Below are positions 8,032 through 14,934 of a stretch of DNA of 41,333 nucleotides, one piece after another. The first letter of the stretch is position 1. Every line of letters begins with the position of its first letter. The notes under the pieces were generated by a model. That model was not told the DNA's origin and did not search any database. It saw only the letters and a list, made by a program, of their open reading frames with translations. The position numbers were made by a program, and so were the translations under genes. Source of the DNA: Candidatus Staskawiczbacteria bacterium RIFOXYB1_FULL_37_44 (GTDB taxonomy: Bacteria > Patescibacteriota > Minisyncoccia > Minisyncoccales > Staskawiczbacteraceae). Location of the stretch: assembly GCA_001822065.1 (NCBI GenBank), contig MHPJ01000010.1, positions 1-41,333 on the forward strand, given 5' to 3'.

Positions 8032-9243
8032 ATGGAAGACGTAAAAAAATTATTGGGATCGGTGGCAATTTCTCCAAAAATTATTGAAGAAACAGATAAG
8101 GGGGTAAAAGACATTGAAGGATTTAAAAATAAAATAGAAGAATATCTCTCCCAAAACGTTACTGAACTTTTAGATGTTATTTTATATGGAGCAATAGCGC
8201 TTGATACTTCAGACATCCACGTTGAGCCGGAGCAAGAAAAATCAAGACTAAGAATTAGATTGGACGGCATCCTGCAAGATGTTGTTTTTTTTGACCGAAA
8301 TATTTACCGCCATTTAATTTCCAGATTAAAGTTGCTTTCAAAATTAAAATTAAACATTACAGACAAGCCTCAAGACGGCAGGTTTACAATTGGCGTTAAA
8401 GATTTGTTAATTGAAATAAGAACTTCCAGCTTGCCGGCCGAATACGGCGAATCAATTGTAATGAGAATTCTAAATCCAAAAAGCTTGATCAGTTTGGAGG
8501 ACCTTGGCTTGCGCGAAGACTTGTATAAAATTTTTCAGAAAGAAATTGAAAAGCCAAATGGAATGATAATCGTTACCGGCCCCACGGGATCGGGAAAAAC
8601 AACCACGCTTTACGCATTTTTAAAAAAAATACAAAATCCTGAAATTAAAATTATCACAATTGAAGACCCAATTGAATATCATTTGGCGGGAGTTTCGCAA
8701 ACGCAAGTCGCTCCGGAAAAAGGCTATGATTTTTCAGACGGATTAAAAAGCATTGTACGGCAAGATCCCGATGTTATTCTGGTTGGAGAAATAAGGGACT
8801 TGGAAACCGCAAAAATAGCCCTGCAAGCGTCTTTAACCGGGCATCTGGTACTTAGCACTTTGCATACAAATGATGCGGCTGGGACCATCCCAAGGCTTGT
8901 GGACATTGGTACAGACGCTTCGTCAATTGCATCGGGGTTGAAAATGGCAATTGCCCAAAGATTGGTCAGAAAAATCTGCCCAAAATGCAAAGCCAAAAAA
9001 GGCGGCTGCGAATATTGCAATTTTACAGAATATAAAGGCAGAATGGGCTTATACGAAGTTCTCTTGGTTGACGCTGAAATGGAAAAATTTATTTTAACCA
9101 ATCCGCCGGTTTCTGAAATCAAAAAATTAGCCATACAAAAAGGCATGGTCACAATGTACCAATCTGGATTGCTGGCGGTAAAAGAAAAAAAGACAACATT
9201 GCAAGAAGTTAAACGCGTTGTGGAAGAAGACGAATCGCTTTAA
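8032..9243 (+). CDS. GspE/PilB-family secretion or type IV pilus assembly ATPase
   Basis: A 403-aa hexameric ATPase of the type II secretion / type IV pilus superfamily. It has the N2 segment 'ALDTSDIHVEP', Walker A 'GPTGSGKTTTLYAF', the Asp box 'TIEDPIEYHLAGVSQTQV', Walker B 'RQDPDVILVGEIRD', the His box 'TGHLVLSTLHTNDA' and a tetracysteine zinc site CPKC...CEYC. The large N1 domain present in most PilB/GspE proteins is missing; only about 45 residues precede the N2 domain. Extension (PilB-like) rather than retraction is suggested by the zinc site. No pilin or platform gene lies in the window. Confidence 0.9.
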   Translation: MEDVKKLLGSVAISPKIIEETDKGVKDIEGFKNKIEEYLSQNVTELLDVILYGAIALDTSDIHVEPEQEKSRLRIRLDGILQDVVFFDRNIYRHLISRLKLLSKLKLNITDKPQDGRFTIGVKDLLIEIRTSSLPAEYGESIVMRILNPKSLISLEDLGLREDLYKIFQKEIEKPNGMIIVTGPTGSGKTTTLYAFLKKIQNPEIKIITIEDPIEYHLAGVSQTQVAPEKGYDFSDGLKSIVRQDPDVILVGEIRDLETAKIALQASLTGHLVLSTLHTNDAAGTIPRLVDIGTDASSIASGLKMAIAQRLVRKICPKCKAKKGGCEYCNFTEYKGRMGLYEVLLVDAEMEKFILTNPPVSEIKKLAIQKGMVTMYQSGLLAVKEKKTTLQEVKRVVEEDESL

Positions 9244-9250
9244 CAAAAAA

Positions 9251-9384
9251 AACGGCTCTGGGGTTGGAGGTAGTTTTATTGTCTGGGACAATAAGAAAGA
9301 TTTTTTTGAGGAGCGGTCGAGCCGGAGCAAGACCGTCCGAAGCTGAAAAAAATCCAAATAAATACCTCCAACTCCAGAGCCGTT
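9251..9384 (+). ncRNA. Structured intergenic element, predicted three-way junction
   Basis: The 188-base gap between the ATPase gene and ruvB is dominated by nested inverted repeats. An outer helix of 22 pairs with one mismatch joins 9251-9272 (AACGGCTCTGGGG...) to 9363-9384. Inside are a perfect 8-bp hairpin, TTATTGTC-TGG-GACAATAA (9276-9294), and a longer arm in which GATTTTTTT (9299-9307) pairs with AAAAAAATC (9346-9354) and GCGGTC (9313-9318) with GACCGT (9331-9336). The shape fits a structured RNA or a small transposable element. Strand is arbitrary because an inverted repeat reads similarly on both. No known RNA family was recognised. Confidence 0.5.
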
Positions 9385-9431
9385 TCCGGTGTATTTTTCA
9401 ATATCTTTAATATTAGCATTTTTTAAAGTAT

Positions 9432-10445
9432 ATGTCAAGAGTTTTAGACCAAAAACCCGCCAAAGAAGATGAAGCGCTAGATTCTGCTTTAAGACCTAAA
9501 ATTTGGGCTGATTACATTGGCCAAGAAAAAATTAAGGAAAATATAAGAATAATTTTAACTGCCGCAAAGCAAAGAGGTCAAAGTCCGGATCATTTGCTGT
9601 TTTATGGAAATTCAGGATTGGGAAAAACTACGCTGGCTCAACTGGTGGCTATGGAAATGGGTAAAGAAATAAAAATTTCATCAGGTCCGGCGATTGAACG
9701 CGCTGGCGATTTGGCTGCAATTTTGACAAATTTAAACGATGGCGATGTTTTGTTTTTAGATGAAATCCATCGCATCAGCAACACAGTTGAAGAATATTTA
9801 TACCCGGCAATGGAAGACTACAAACTAAATTTAATTTTGGGCAAAGGCCCGATGGCGCGAACAATGGAGTTAAAGCTGCCTAAATTTACTTTAATTGGAG
9901 CAACAACAAGGCCGGCGCTATTGTCTGCTCCGCTAAGAAACCGCTTTGGCGCCATTTTTCAGCTTGATTTTTATAAACCAGAAGATATTGAAAAAATAAT
10001 TGAAAGATCTGCTAGAATTTTGAATATACAAATAGAACCAGATGCCGTAAAAGCTGTTGCCGAACGTTCGCGCTTTACTCCTCGCGTTGCCAACCGGCTT
10101 TTAAAAAGGGCCAGAGATTTTGCCGAAGTCCAGTCGGACGGAAAAATTACAAAAGAAATATCAGCGAAGGCGCTGGAATCTTTAGATATAGATAAAATGG
10201 GTTTAGAACTCGGAGACAGAAAAATTTTGCTGGCGCTTATTGAAAAATTTGACGGAGGTCCGGTTGGGCTTCAAACCTTGTCGGCTGCTGCTATGGAAGA
10301 AGAAGACACAATTTTAGATATTTACGAACCGTATTTAATGCAAATGGGATTTATTGAGCGAACGCCCCGTGGCAGAATTGCCTCAAAAATGGCTTATGAA
10401 CACCTCGGCATAAAAATAAAAAACTCTCAAAGCCAATTAATTTAA
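9432..10445 (+). CDS. ruvB: Holliday junction branch migration helicase RuvB
   Basis: A 337-aa AAA+ motor that drives branch migration with RuvA. Visible are 'ALRPKIWADYIGQEKIKENI', Walker A 'GNSGLGKTTLAQLVA', Walker B 'DVLFLDEIHRI', sensor 1 'TLIGATTRPALLSAPLRNRF' and the winged-helix end 'YLMQMGFIERTPRGRIAS', which normally reads 'G.i.RTPRGR'. Length is normal. ruvA and ruvC are not in the window. The gene is followed by a palindromic repeat element. Confidence 0.97.
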   Translation: MSRVLDQKPAKEDEALDSALRPKIWADYIGQEKIKENIRIILTAAKQRGQSPDHLLFYGNSGLGKTTLAQLVAMEMGKEIKISSGPAIERAGDLAAILTNLNDGDVLFLDEIHRISNTVEEYLYPAMEDYKLNLILGKGPMARTMELKLPKFTLIGATTRPALLSAPLRNRFGAIFQLDFYKPEDIEKIIERSARILNIQIEPDAVKAVAERSRFTPRVANRLLKRARDFAEVQSDGKITKEISAKALESLDIDKMGLELGDRKILLALIEKFDGGPVGLQTLSAAAMEEEDTILDIYEPYLMQMGFIERTPRGRIASKMAYEHLGIKIKNSQSQLI

Positions 10446-10456
10446 ATCTGGCTGTT

Positions 10457-10549
10457 GTCATTGCGAGGAGGCTCGCAAGCCGACGTGGCAATCTATAACT
10501 CTGGATTGCCACGCTCGTCGCCCAAAGGGCGAACTTCGCTTGCAATGAC
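10457..10549. repeat. Palindromic repeat element, 'gtcattgcgagg' type
   Basis: It starts GTCATTGCGAGG and ends GCTTGCAATGAC, with the internal pair GTGGCAATC / GATTGCCAC. Related elements lie at 15401-15490 and 28878-28969, and half-copies are inside tsaE and iorA. It fills the gap between ruvB and the terminator of the converging LEPR-motif gene. Confidence 0.85.
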
Positions 10550-10554
10550 AATGC

Positions 10555-10597
10555 AAAAAAAACGCGCCCCTCATTTCGCTTTCGCGAAATTCGGGGC
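10555..10597 (-). terminator. Rho-independent terminator of the LEPR-motif gene
   Basis: Read on the minus strand: GCCCC, then ATTTCGC-GAAA-GCGAAAT, then GGGGC, followed by GCG and a run of T (A run at 10555-10562 on the plus strand). It lies about 50 bases past the stop of the gene ending at 10645. Confidence 0.85.
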
Positions 10598-10644
10598 ACT
10601 TATTGTTTTACTCGCGAGAACTTTGTCCTCGCCTACTTGAACTT

Positions 10645-12195
10645 TCAGCCCATCCCGCCGCCATCGCCGGAGTAAATGCTCCAGCGGGTCTGATCAGCGT
10701 ACTGCTCGAAGATCTTGTCGGTCGCCAGAGCCGAGCCGTCGGGACGCTTGGCGCTGATGCCAGCATCTCCCGAAAGCTGCGCTCGCAAATATCCATACTG
10801 GATATCGTCGCGCGCATCGGCGCGAATCTCAAAGCTGTAAGTATTTCCTACGGGGCTGGTGAGCAAAAGGCCGTCAAAGACAACCTGCTCGTTCACCAAC
10901 TCGCCCGCCACCGAGCCGTCGAAAATGCCGTCGCTGTTGGTGTCCCAGTGCATCACATAATTAGTGAAACTGGACAGATCACCTTGGGTAGCCGTGATAG
11001 CCACATGGGTGATGTACATCAAGCTGGTACTGGAAGCCGTGAAGGCCTCCAAAACCAAATCCGGCGTTCCCGGCTCCACAGTCTGCCAGTTTGGCGAAGC
11101 GGTCGGGATCTCTTTGACCACCAGCTCGTGATCAGCGGACTTAAACGAGAACAGAGTGGCGACGTTGGTGTAAAGCCGAATTTGCGCTCCTGTGGCTGGC
11201 GCCGTGCCATTGACCATAGTGCCCTGCAAGGGCTTACCGGTTTCCGTGTTCACTGCGTTCAGCCCCGACGTATCGAAGGCCAATTGCAGATGGTCAGAAA
11301 CTGGCACGGCAACGATGTCGCCACGCACCTCGTATCGGCCGTCAGGCATGTCTGCATCGGCAAGATTAAAACTGAGCTTGCCGTTGGACACGGTTCCGGC
11401 GCTACAAACACTCACGTCGAAAACATCGTCCCAGTTGGTATCTGCCCACAAAGAGTAAGCCGCATCATCGAGATCACCCTGTTGAGCCGTAAAGCTCATG
11501 GTCTTGGGCTGAACCAATTCGGACTGCCAAGAATAAAACTTCAGCAGGCTGACGCCTTGCTGGTCAATTTCCACAGACCCGTACTTGTCGCCAGATTCTT
11601 GGCTGACGCTCCAGGACTGCGTGTCCATGGGTTGTAAAATGGGATCCACGCCGCCGTACCTGACGTTTTCAAACGGCAGATCCACACCCCGCAAATTGAC
11701 GCCCGAGACCAACGCGATGTCCAACCCAATGTCCTCGCCGGACAAATAAGAGTTAAACTTCGCATAAACCTCGATATGGAGCCCCTTTTTGGACAGCCAC
11801 ACCGGCCTGTAGACGTCTGTGCTAATGACGTCGTAATAGTCCGGCCTCGCGGATGCGAGATTGGCCTCACAGCCATCCTTGGACTTGCCGTTCAAATCGG
11901 CCATCACCACCACTTCGGTGATGTTGTACCGCAGTTCGGCGCTTCCAAAAGCTGGCAAGAAGTCAAACCCCGTGAGCCGAGCGCGATTGCGACCGGTCTT
12001 CAGAGTCATGTCCAACAGCTCCACTTTGGAAGCGCCGGGCAGAACGCCCGAAGCCAACAATGGGATCTTGTTGTTGATCACATCGATGAACGGCATGGGC
12101 GCAGGTCTTAATGTCCCGCTCCCGCCGCCGGCCAGCATTTGCCGAGGCTCCAACGACTCAACGCGCAACTTCCGGCTCGTCAAATTCCTACGCAT
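10645..12195 (-). CDS. Secreted repeat protein with Planctomycetes-type LEPR N-terminal motif
   Basis: A 516-aa protein whose N-terminus, MRRNLTSRKLRVESLEPRQM followed by LAGGG, matches the 'R.L..E.LEPR.LLA' export signal found on Planctomycetes extracellular proteins. The body shows at least two related segments, each with an acidic calcium-site-like turn ('ADTNWDDVFD' about residue 265, 'WDTNSDGIFD' about residue 430), suggesting tandem beta-rich domains. The gene is far richer in G+C than its neighbours. I start at 12195, where TAAGGAG lies seven bases upstream; an ATG nine codons earlier has no such site. It has its own promoter (12259-12287) and terminator (10555-10597). Function is unknown; acquisition by transfer is inferred. 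Confidence 0.75.
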   Translation of the reverse strand: MRRNLTSRKLRVESLEPRQMLAGGGSGTLRPAPMPFIDVINNKIPLLASGVLPGASKVELLDMTLKTGRNRARLTGFDFLPAFGSAELRYNITEVVVMADLNGKSKDGCEANLASARPDYYDVISTDVYRPVWLSKKGLHIEVYAKFNSYLSGEDIGLDIALVSGVNLRGVDLPFENVRYGGVDPILQPMDTQSWSVSQESGDKYGSVEIDQQGVSLLKFYSWQSELVQPKTMSFTAQQGDLDDAAYSLWADTNWDDVFDVSVCSAGTVSNGKLSFNLADADMPDGRYEVRGDIVAVPVSDHLQLAFDTSGLNAVNTETGKPLQGTMVNGTAPATGAQIRLYTNVATLFSFKSADHELVVKEIPTASPNWQTVEPGTPDLVLEAFTASSTSLMYITHVAITATQGDLSSFTNYVMHWDTNSDGIFDGSVAGELVNEQVVFDGLLLTSPVGNTYSFEIRADARDDIQYGYLRAQLSGDAGISAKRPDGSALATDKIFEQYADQTRWSIYSGDGGGMG

Positions 12196-12258
12196 CACAG
12201 CTCTCCTTAAATCAATGAACACTTTAACAAAAAAGAGGAACCATTCCTCTCTTTATTT

Positions 12259-12287
12259 ATCTTAGCATATTATTAAAACCTTGTCAA
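12259..12287 (-). promoter_or_regulatory. Promoter of the LEPR-motif gene
   Basis: On the minus strand: TTGACA (12287-12282), 17-base spacer ending ATGC, TAAGAT (12264-12259). The downstream sequence AAATAAAG closely follows, as it does at the promoter of the 432-aa gene (18814-18842). The leader to the start codon is about 57 bases and carries a Shine-Dalgarno sequence. Confidence 0.8.
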
Positions 12288-12380
12288 CTCATTCGGCCTA
12301 CATAAAAAATCGCCTAAAAAGGTGATAAAAGTTTTAACTACAATTAGGGGTATACAAAATTTACGACTATTTTTAGTATG

Positions 12381-12451
12381 AGCGGGTGATGGGAATCGGA
12401 CCCACGTACTTTGATTGGCAACCAAATGCACTACCATTGTGCTACACCCGC
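12381..12451 (-). tRNA. tRNA-Gly (GCC)
   Basis: Cloverleaf: acceptor GCGGGTG/CACCCGC, D arm GCACAATGGTAGTGC, anticodon loop TTGCCAA with anticodon GCC, and T arm with TCCGATT. Discriminator is U, as usual for tRNA-Gly. CCA is not encoded; the next bases are CA. It is the last tRNA in a minus-strand cluster behind rplS. Confidence 0.95.
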
Positions 12452-12459
12452 AGTTCATG

Positions 12460-12531
12460 TGCCGGGGAAAGGAATCGGACCTTCGACCACTGCTTTTTCA
12501 GAGCAGTGCTCTACCACTGAGCTACCCCGGC
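12460..12531 (-). tRNA. tRNA-Phe (GAA)
   Basis: Acceptor GCCGGGG/CCCCGGC, D arm GCTCAGTGGTAGAGC, anticodon stem CTGCT/AGCAG with loop CTGAAAA (anticodon GAA), T arm with TCCGATT. Discriminator A, followed by CA rather than CCA. Its 5' end overlaps the last codons and stop of the HTH/LAGLIDADG-like gene. Confidence 0.95.
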
Positions 12532-13196
12532 ATATTAATTATGTTTTTATATATACCCTCTGTCCATCCTTTAATCTTCAAAAACAATTTAGTATTGCAT
12601 ACATAAATATCAAAAGTTCCGAAGGGTAAAGAATTTTTTTTGTTTTGGCTACTTATATTATGCTTTGAATATGTTTTATAAAATTGGCTTAACGGAATTT
12701 TAGAAACTGAGGACCAATAATTTTCAGCTTTTTTTATGTTAAGATGTGGGTGAATATGGATATGCCCTCTAAACTTTTTTTCTGGAACATAGCAGATTTT
12801 TCTCAAAAATTCCATCATAATTTCAATTATTTTGGGGTCGCCGTTTGCTATTCTAACTAATCCACGTTGTGTCTTGCCTCCCTCCGCCCAATATAAAGCA
12901 ATTCCTAAAATTTTTAAATCTTGTAAAGATAAATTATTTATCTCTTCTCTTGCTTTATCAATTATTATCTGTCTCCGATTATTTTCATTCTTAAATCTAG
13001 TCGCCCTTCTTTTTTCTATTATTTCCTTTTTAACGCCCTTGTTAGATAATTCTTGTTTTTGATCTTTTGTAAGCTCTATATTTTTTACCCATAAACTGAT
13101 ACTACTTTTGGAAACTCCCAATTCTTTTTTAATTTCGTTCATTGACCAGCCTTGTTTTCTTAAACTGATAGCCAAATTTTTTTCTTTTAGTTTCAT
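12522..13196 (-). CDS. HTH protein with LAGLIDADG-like domain, embedded in a tRNA cluster
   Basis: A 224-aa protein. Residues 1-40 form a helix-turn-helix ('AISLRKQGWSMNEIKKELGV' then SKSSISLWVK), followed by a basic linker. Around residue 95, 'LGIALYWAEGGKTQ' has the position and spacing of a divergent LAGLIDADG motif, and the rest ('GHIHIHPHLN') is compatible with that fold. This suggests a homing-endonuclease-derived or regulatory protein, with catalytic activity uncertain. It lies between tRNA-Val and tRNA-Phe on the same strand. Its stop TAG lies within the 5' part of tRNA-Phe, so its 3' end is removed when RNase P matures that tRNA. Confidence 0.6.
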   Translation of the reverse strand: MKLKEKNLAISLRKQGWSMNEIKKELGVSKSSISLWVKNIELTKDQKQELSNKGVKKEIIEKRRATRFKNENNRRQIIIDKAREEINNLSLQDLKILGIALYWAEGGKTQRGLVRIANGDPKIIEIMMEFLRKICYVPEKKFRGHIHIHPHLNIKKAENYWSSVSKIPLSQFYKTYSKHNISSQNKKNSLPFGTFDIYVCNTKLFLKIKGWTEGIYKNIINMPG

Positions 13197-13226
13197 AATT
13201 AAACCCGTTAGTTGTTTGTTATATCT

Positions 13227-13255
13227 ATTATAGCATAACGGTCTAATTATGGAAA
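13227..13255 (-). promoter_or_regulatory. Predicted promoter of the HTH/LAGLIDADG-like gene
   Basis: On the minus strand: TTTCCA (13255-13250), 17-base spacer ending TATGC, TATAAT (13232-13227). It lies just after tRNA-Val, so the gene could be expressed independently of the upstream tRNA transcript and also drive tRNA-Phe and tRNA-Gly. Confidence 0.55.
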
Positions 13256-13257
13256 TG

Positions 13258-13329
13258 TGAACGGCATAGGATTCGAACCTATAACCTCCGCGATGTAAAC
13301 GCGATGCTCTGCCGTTGAGCTAGCCGTCC
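13258..13329 (-). tRNA. tRNA-Val (UAC)
   Basis: Acceptor GGACGGC/GCCGTTC (one G-U pair), D arm GCTCAACGGCAGAGC, anticodon loop TTTACAT with anticodon TAC, T arm with TTCGAAT. Discriminator A, followed by CA. Reads GUA/GUG valine codons. Confidence 0.95.
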
Positions 13330-13336
13330 TTGTCTT

Positions 13337-13356
13337 GCACTGAGCTTGTCGAAGTG
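13337..13356. repeat. Short palindromic spacer repeat between two tRNAs
   Basis: GCACTGAGCTTGTCGAAGTG fills the spacer between tRNA-Leu and tRNA-Val. CACTG/CTTCG parts form an imperfect hairpin. It resembles the 'ccctgagcggagtcgaaggg' element inside pth (37919-37940) in general form. Confidence 0.55.
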
Positions 13357-13437
13357 TGCGCGAGAGAGGAGTCGAACCTCCACGCCTTTCGGCACCAGCT
13401 CCTTAGGCTGGCGTGTATGCCATTTCACCACTCGCGC
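13357..13437 (-). tRNA. tRNA-Leu (AAG)
   Basis: Class II tRNA: acceptor GCGCGAG/CTCGCGC, D arm GTGGTGAAATGGCATAC, anticodon stem CCAGC/GCTGG with loop CTAAGGA (anticodon AAG), long variable arm GTGCCGAAAGGCGTG, T loop TTCGACT. Discriminator A, followed by CA. The A at position 34 is uncommon in bacterial tRNA-Leu and would need deamination to inosine to read CUC well. Confidence 0.92.
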
Positions 13438-13440
13438 AAT

Positions 13441-13905
13441 TTATTTTTTCTCCCGCCCCTCTGAGGCGGCTGGCGCGCCTGCTGTTGATTCCTCAACTGG
13501 CTCCCGCCCTTCTGGGACGAGGCTCGCCTCTTCAGAGGCGGCGGGCGCAATTGCAACTGCAAAATCTCTTTTCTTTAATTTTGCTTTTTTCCCTTTGGCT
13601 GTTCTTAAATAATAAAGTTTTGATCTTCTGGCCTTTGCGCTTCTTATAATTTCAAATTTTTCCACAGACGGCGAATGGATTGGGAAAACCCTTTCAACTC
13701 CTACGCTGTCAACAACTTTACGCACAGTTATTGTGGCTGAAATTCCTTTGCCGTGCTTTTTGGCAATAATTATGCCTTCAAAAATCTGAATTCTTTCTTT
13801 GTCGCCTTCTTTTATTTTTTGGTGTACTTTAATTGTATCTCCCGGCCTTAAGTCTGGTATTTTTCTTTCTTGCTCTTTATTAAATTTTTCAAGTAATGTT
13901 GTCAT
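13441..13905 (-). CDS. rplS: 50S ribosomal protein L19 with repeat-encoded C-terminal tail
   Basis: A 154-aa protein. Residues 1-115 are a regular L19 ('[15 protein letters not shown]', '[15 protein letters not shown]', '[20 protein letters not shown]', '[11 protein letters not shown]'), which lies at the 30S-50S interface. The last roughly 35 residues ([18 protein letters not shown] and beyond) are an acidic, low-complexity tail encoded by GC-rich palindromic repeats at 13449-13548, absent from ordinary L19. It sits four bases upstream of tRNA-Leu(AAG) on the same strand, so mRNA and tRNA may share a transcript. Confidence 0.95.
   Translation of the reverse strand: MTTLLEKFNKEQERKIPDLRPGDTIKVHQKIKEGDKERIQIFEGIIIAKKHGKGISATITVRKVVDSVGVERVFPIHSPSVEKFEIIRSAKARRSKLYYLRTAKGKKAKLKKRDFAVAIAPAASEEASLVPEGREPVEESTAGAPAASEGREKK
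13449..13548. repeat. GC-rich palindromic repeats forming the rplS 3' end
   Basis: Two related blocks contain CTGAGGCGG / CAGAGGCGG and CTCCCGCCC, with internal hairpins such as CGAGGCTCGCCTC. They encode the extra C-terminal tail of L19. The block AGGCTCGCC also occurs in the insert in topA (34191-34232). Confidence 0.65.
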
Positions 13906-13963
13906 CTAAATGAATTTTAAATTTTAAGTTTTAAATTTTAAATATTTTGGTTTGAATTAAAAT

Positions 13964-14716
13964 TTATAATTTATTATTTAAAATTTTAAGTGCTTGTTTT
14001 AATTCTTCCGGCAGTTCTGACAAAAATTCTTTTGTCTCTCCGCCTAATAATTGGATTTTTAAGTATTTTGCGTGCAGGAATTGTCTTGTCAGGCCTTCTG
14101 GTATTTTTGAATTTTTAAAGCCATACATTTTATCTCCTGCAATTGGATGTTTTAAATAAGCTAAATGGCACCGTATTTGGTGCCTGCGGCCTGTTTTTAT
14201 TTTGACTTCAAGTAATGTAAATTCACTTGAGGTCATCCCGCGAAGCCTTGGCGAAGTGGGACTTTTATATCTGTCGATGACTCTATATTCGGTAATTGCT
14301 TCCCTGGCAGATTTGGCCTGCCTGCCGGCAGGCAGGGAGCGTAACGCCACTTGTTTTCTAAAATCTTTTTTAGATCGGGCAATTAAAGTTTTAATTTCTC
14401 CAGAGTCATTTTCCATAACTCCCTCTGCCAAACAAACATATTTCTTTTCTACCTCTCTACTTATAAACTGTTTTTGCAGAAAAATCAAGCTTTCATTTGT
14501 TTTTGCCACCAGTAAAACTCCCGAAGTGTCTTTGTCTAACCTGTGAACAATTCCATATCTCGGGGGAGACCCGATGTCCCCCAAATTCGGCTTTTGCTCT
14601 ATTAAGGCGTCGATTAGCGTATTTTCTGTTGTTTTTCCTTCGGGAAACACAACCATTCCCGCTGGCTTGTCCACCGCCAGCACATCATTATCTTCGTAAA
14701 TTATTTTTATTTCCAT
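13964..14716 (-). CDS. RluA/RluD-family 23S rRNA pseudouridine synthase
   Basis: A 250-aa enzyme that isomerises uridine to pseudouridine in rRNA. The catalytic aspartate is in 'GIVHRLDKDTSGVLLVAK'; 'VDKPAGMVVFPEG' and 'ALLEVKIKTGRRHQIR' minus its first residue are family motifs. The N-terminal S4 RNA-binding domain of RluD is absent. About residue 125 the segment LRSLPAGRQAKSA is encoded by a CCTGCCGGCAGG palindrome (14316-14337), inserted in frame. The ATG at 14716 is chosen because the protein then begins with the conserved 'IKIIYEDNDVLAVDKP'; it lies six bases after the hicA stop. Confidence 0.9.
   Translation of the reverse strand: MEIKIIYEDNDVLAVDKPAGMVVFPEGKTTENTLIDALIEQKPNLGDIGSPPRYGIVHRLDKDTSGVLLVAKTNESLIFLQKQFISREVEKKYVCLAEGVMENDSGEIKTLIARSKKDFRKQVALRSLPAGRQAKSAREAITEYRVIDRYKSPTSPRLRGMTSSEFTLLEVKIKTGRRHQIRCHLAYLKHPIAGDKMYGFKNSKIPEGLTRQFLHAKYLKIQLLGGETKEFLSELPEELKQALKILNNKL
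14316..14337. repeat. Palindromic insert in the pseudouridine synthase gene
   Basis: CCTGCCTGCCGGCAGGCAGG is a perfect palindrome read in frame as part of SLPAGRQA. The frame on both sides is preserved. Confidence 0.8.
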
Positions 14717-14721
14717 TTGTT

Positions 14722-14934
14722 TTAGGCTTCTTCCCACTCGTTAATTGAAATACCGGCTTGTTTTAAAATTTCAGAAACAAGATGCCTTGAAATATCTCCG
14801 CGATGAGGATTTGGAATATGAACTTTTAATTCTCCCTTCACCATAAATAAATGACGACCACCCGAAAAGGGGCCATCAAATCCAAGCCTTTGGAATTTTT
14901 GCACAAATTTACGCCAGGAAATATTTTTAGGCAT
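14722..14934 (-). CDS. hicA: HicA-family toxin (mRNA interferase)
   Basis: A 70-aa double-stranded-RNA-binding-fold toxin that degrades mRNA. It shows 'SWRKFVQKFQRLGF' and the catalytic-histidine segment 'SGGRHLFMV', then 'VHIPNPHRGDISRHLVSEIL' ending in a helix typical of HicA (YcfA). I prefer the ATG at 14934, which overlaps the hicB stop by eight bases, to the TTG four codons upstream. The antitoxin precedes the toxin here. Confidence 0.85.
   Translation of the reverse strand: MPKNISWRKFVQKFQRLGFDGPFSGGRHLFMVKGELKVHIPNPHRGDISRHLVSEILKQAGISINEWEEA

Noticed and set aside
9251-9384. Hammerhead ribozyme or SRP RNA
   Set aside because: The three-way shape invites comparison, but the CUGANGA/GAAA core of hammerheads and the GGAAGGAAGCA loop of SRP RNA are missing.
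10603-11637. A long plus-strand open frame opposite the LEPR-motif gene
   Set aside because: It is a by-product of high G+C on the other strand. The minus-strand frame has a promoter, Shine-Dalgarno, recognisable N-terminal motif and terminator; the plus frame has none.
10645-12195. Assembly chimera from a Planctomycetes contig
   Set aside because: Not excluded without reads, but less likely: the promoter matches the local style and ordinary resident genes flank it closely on both sides.
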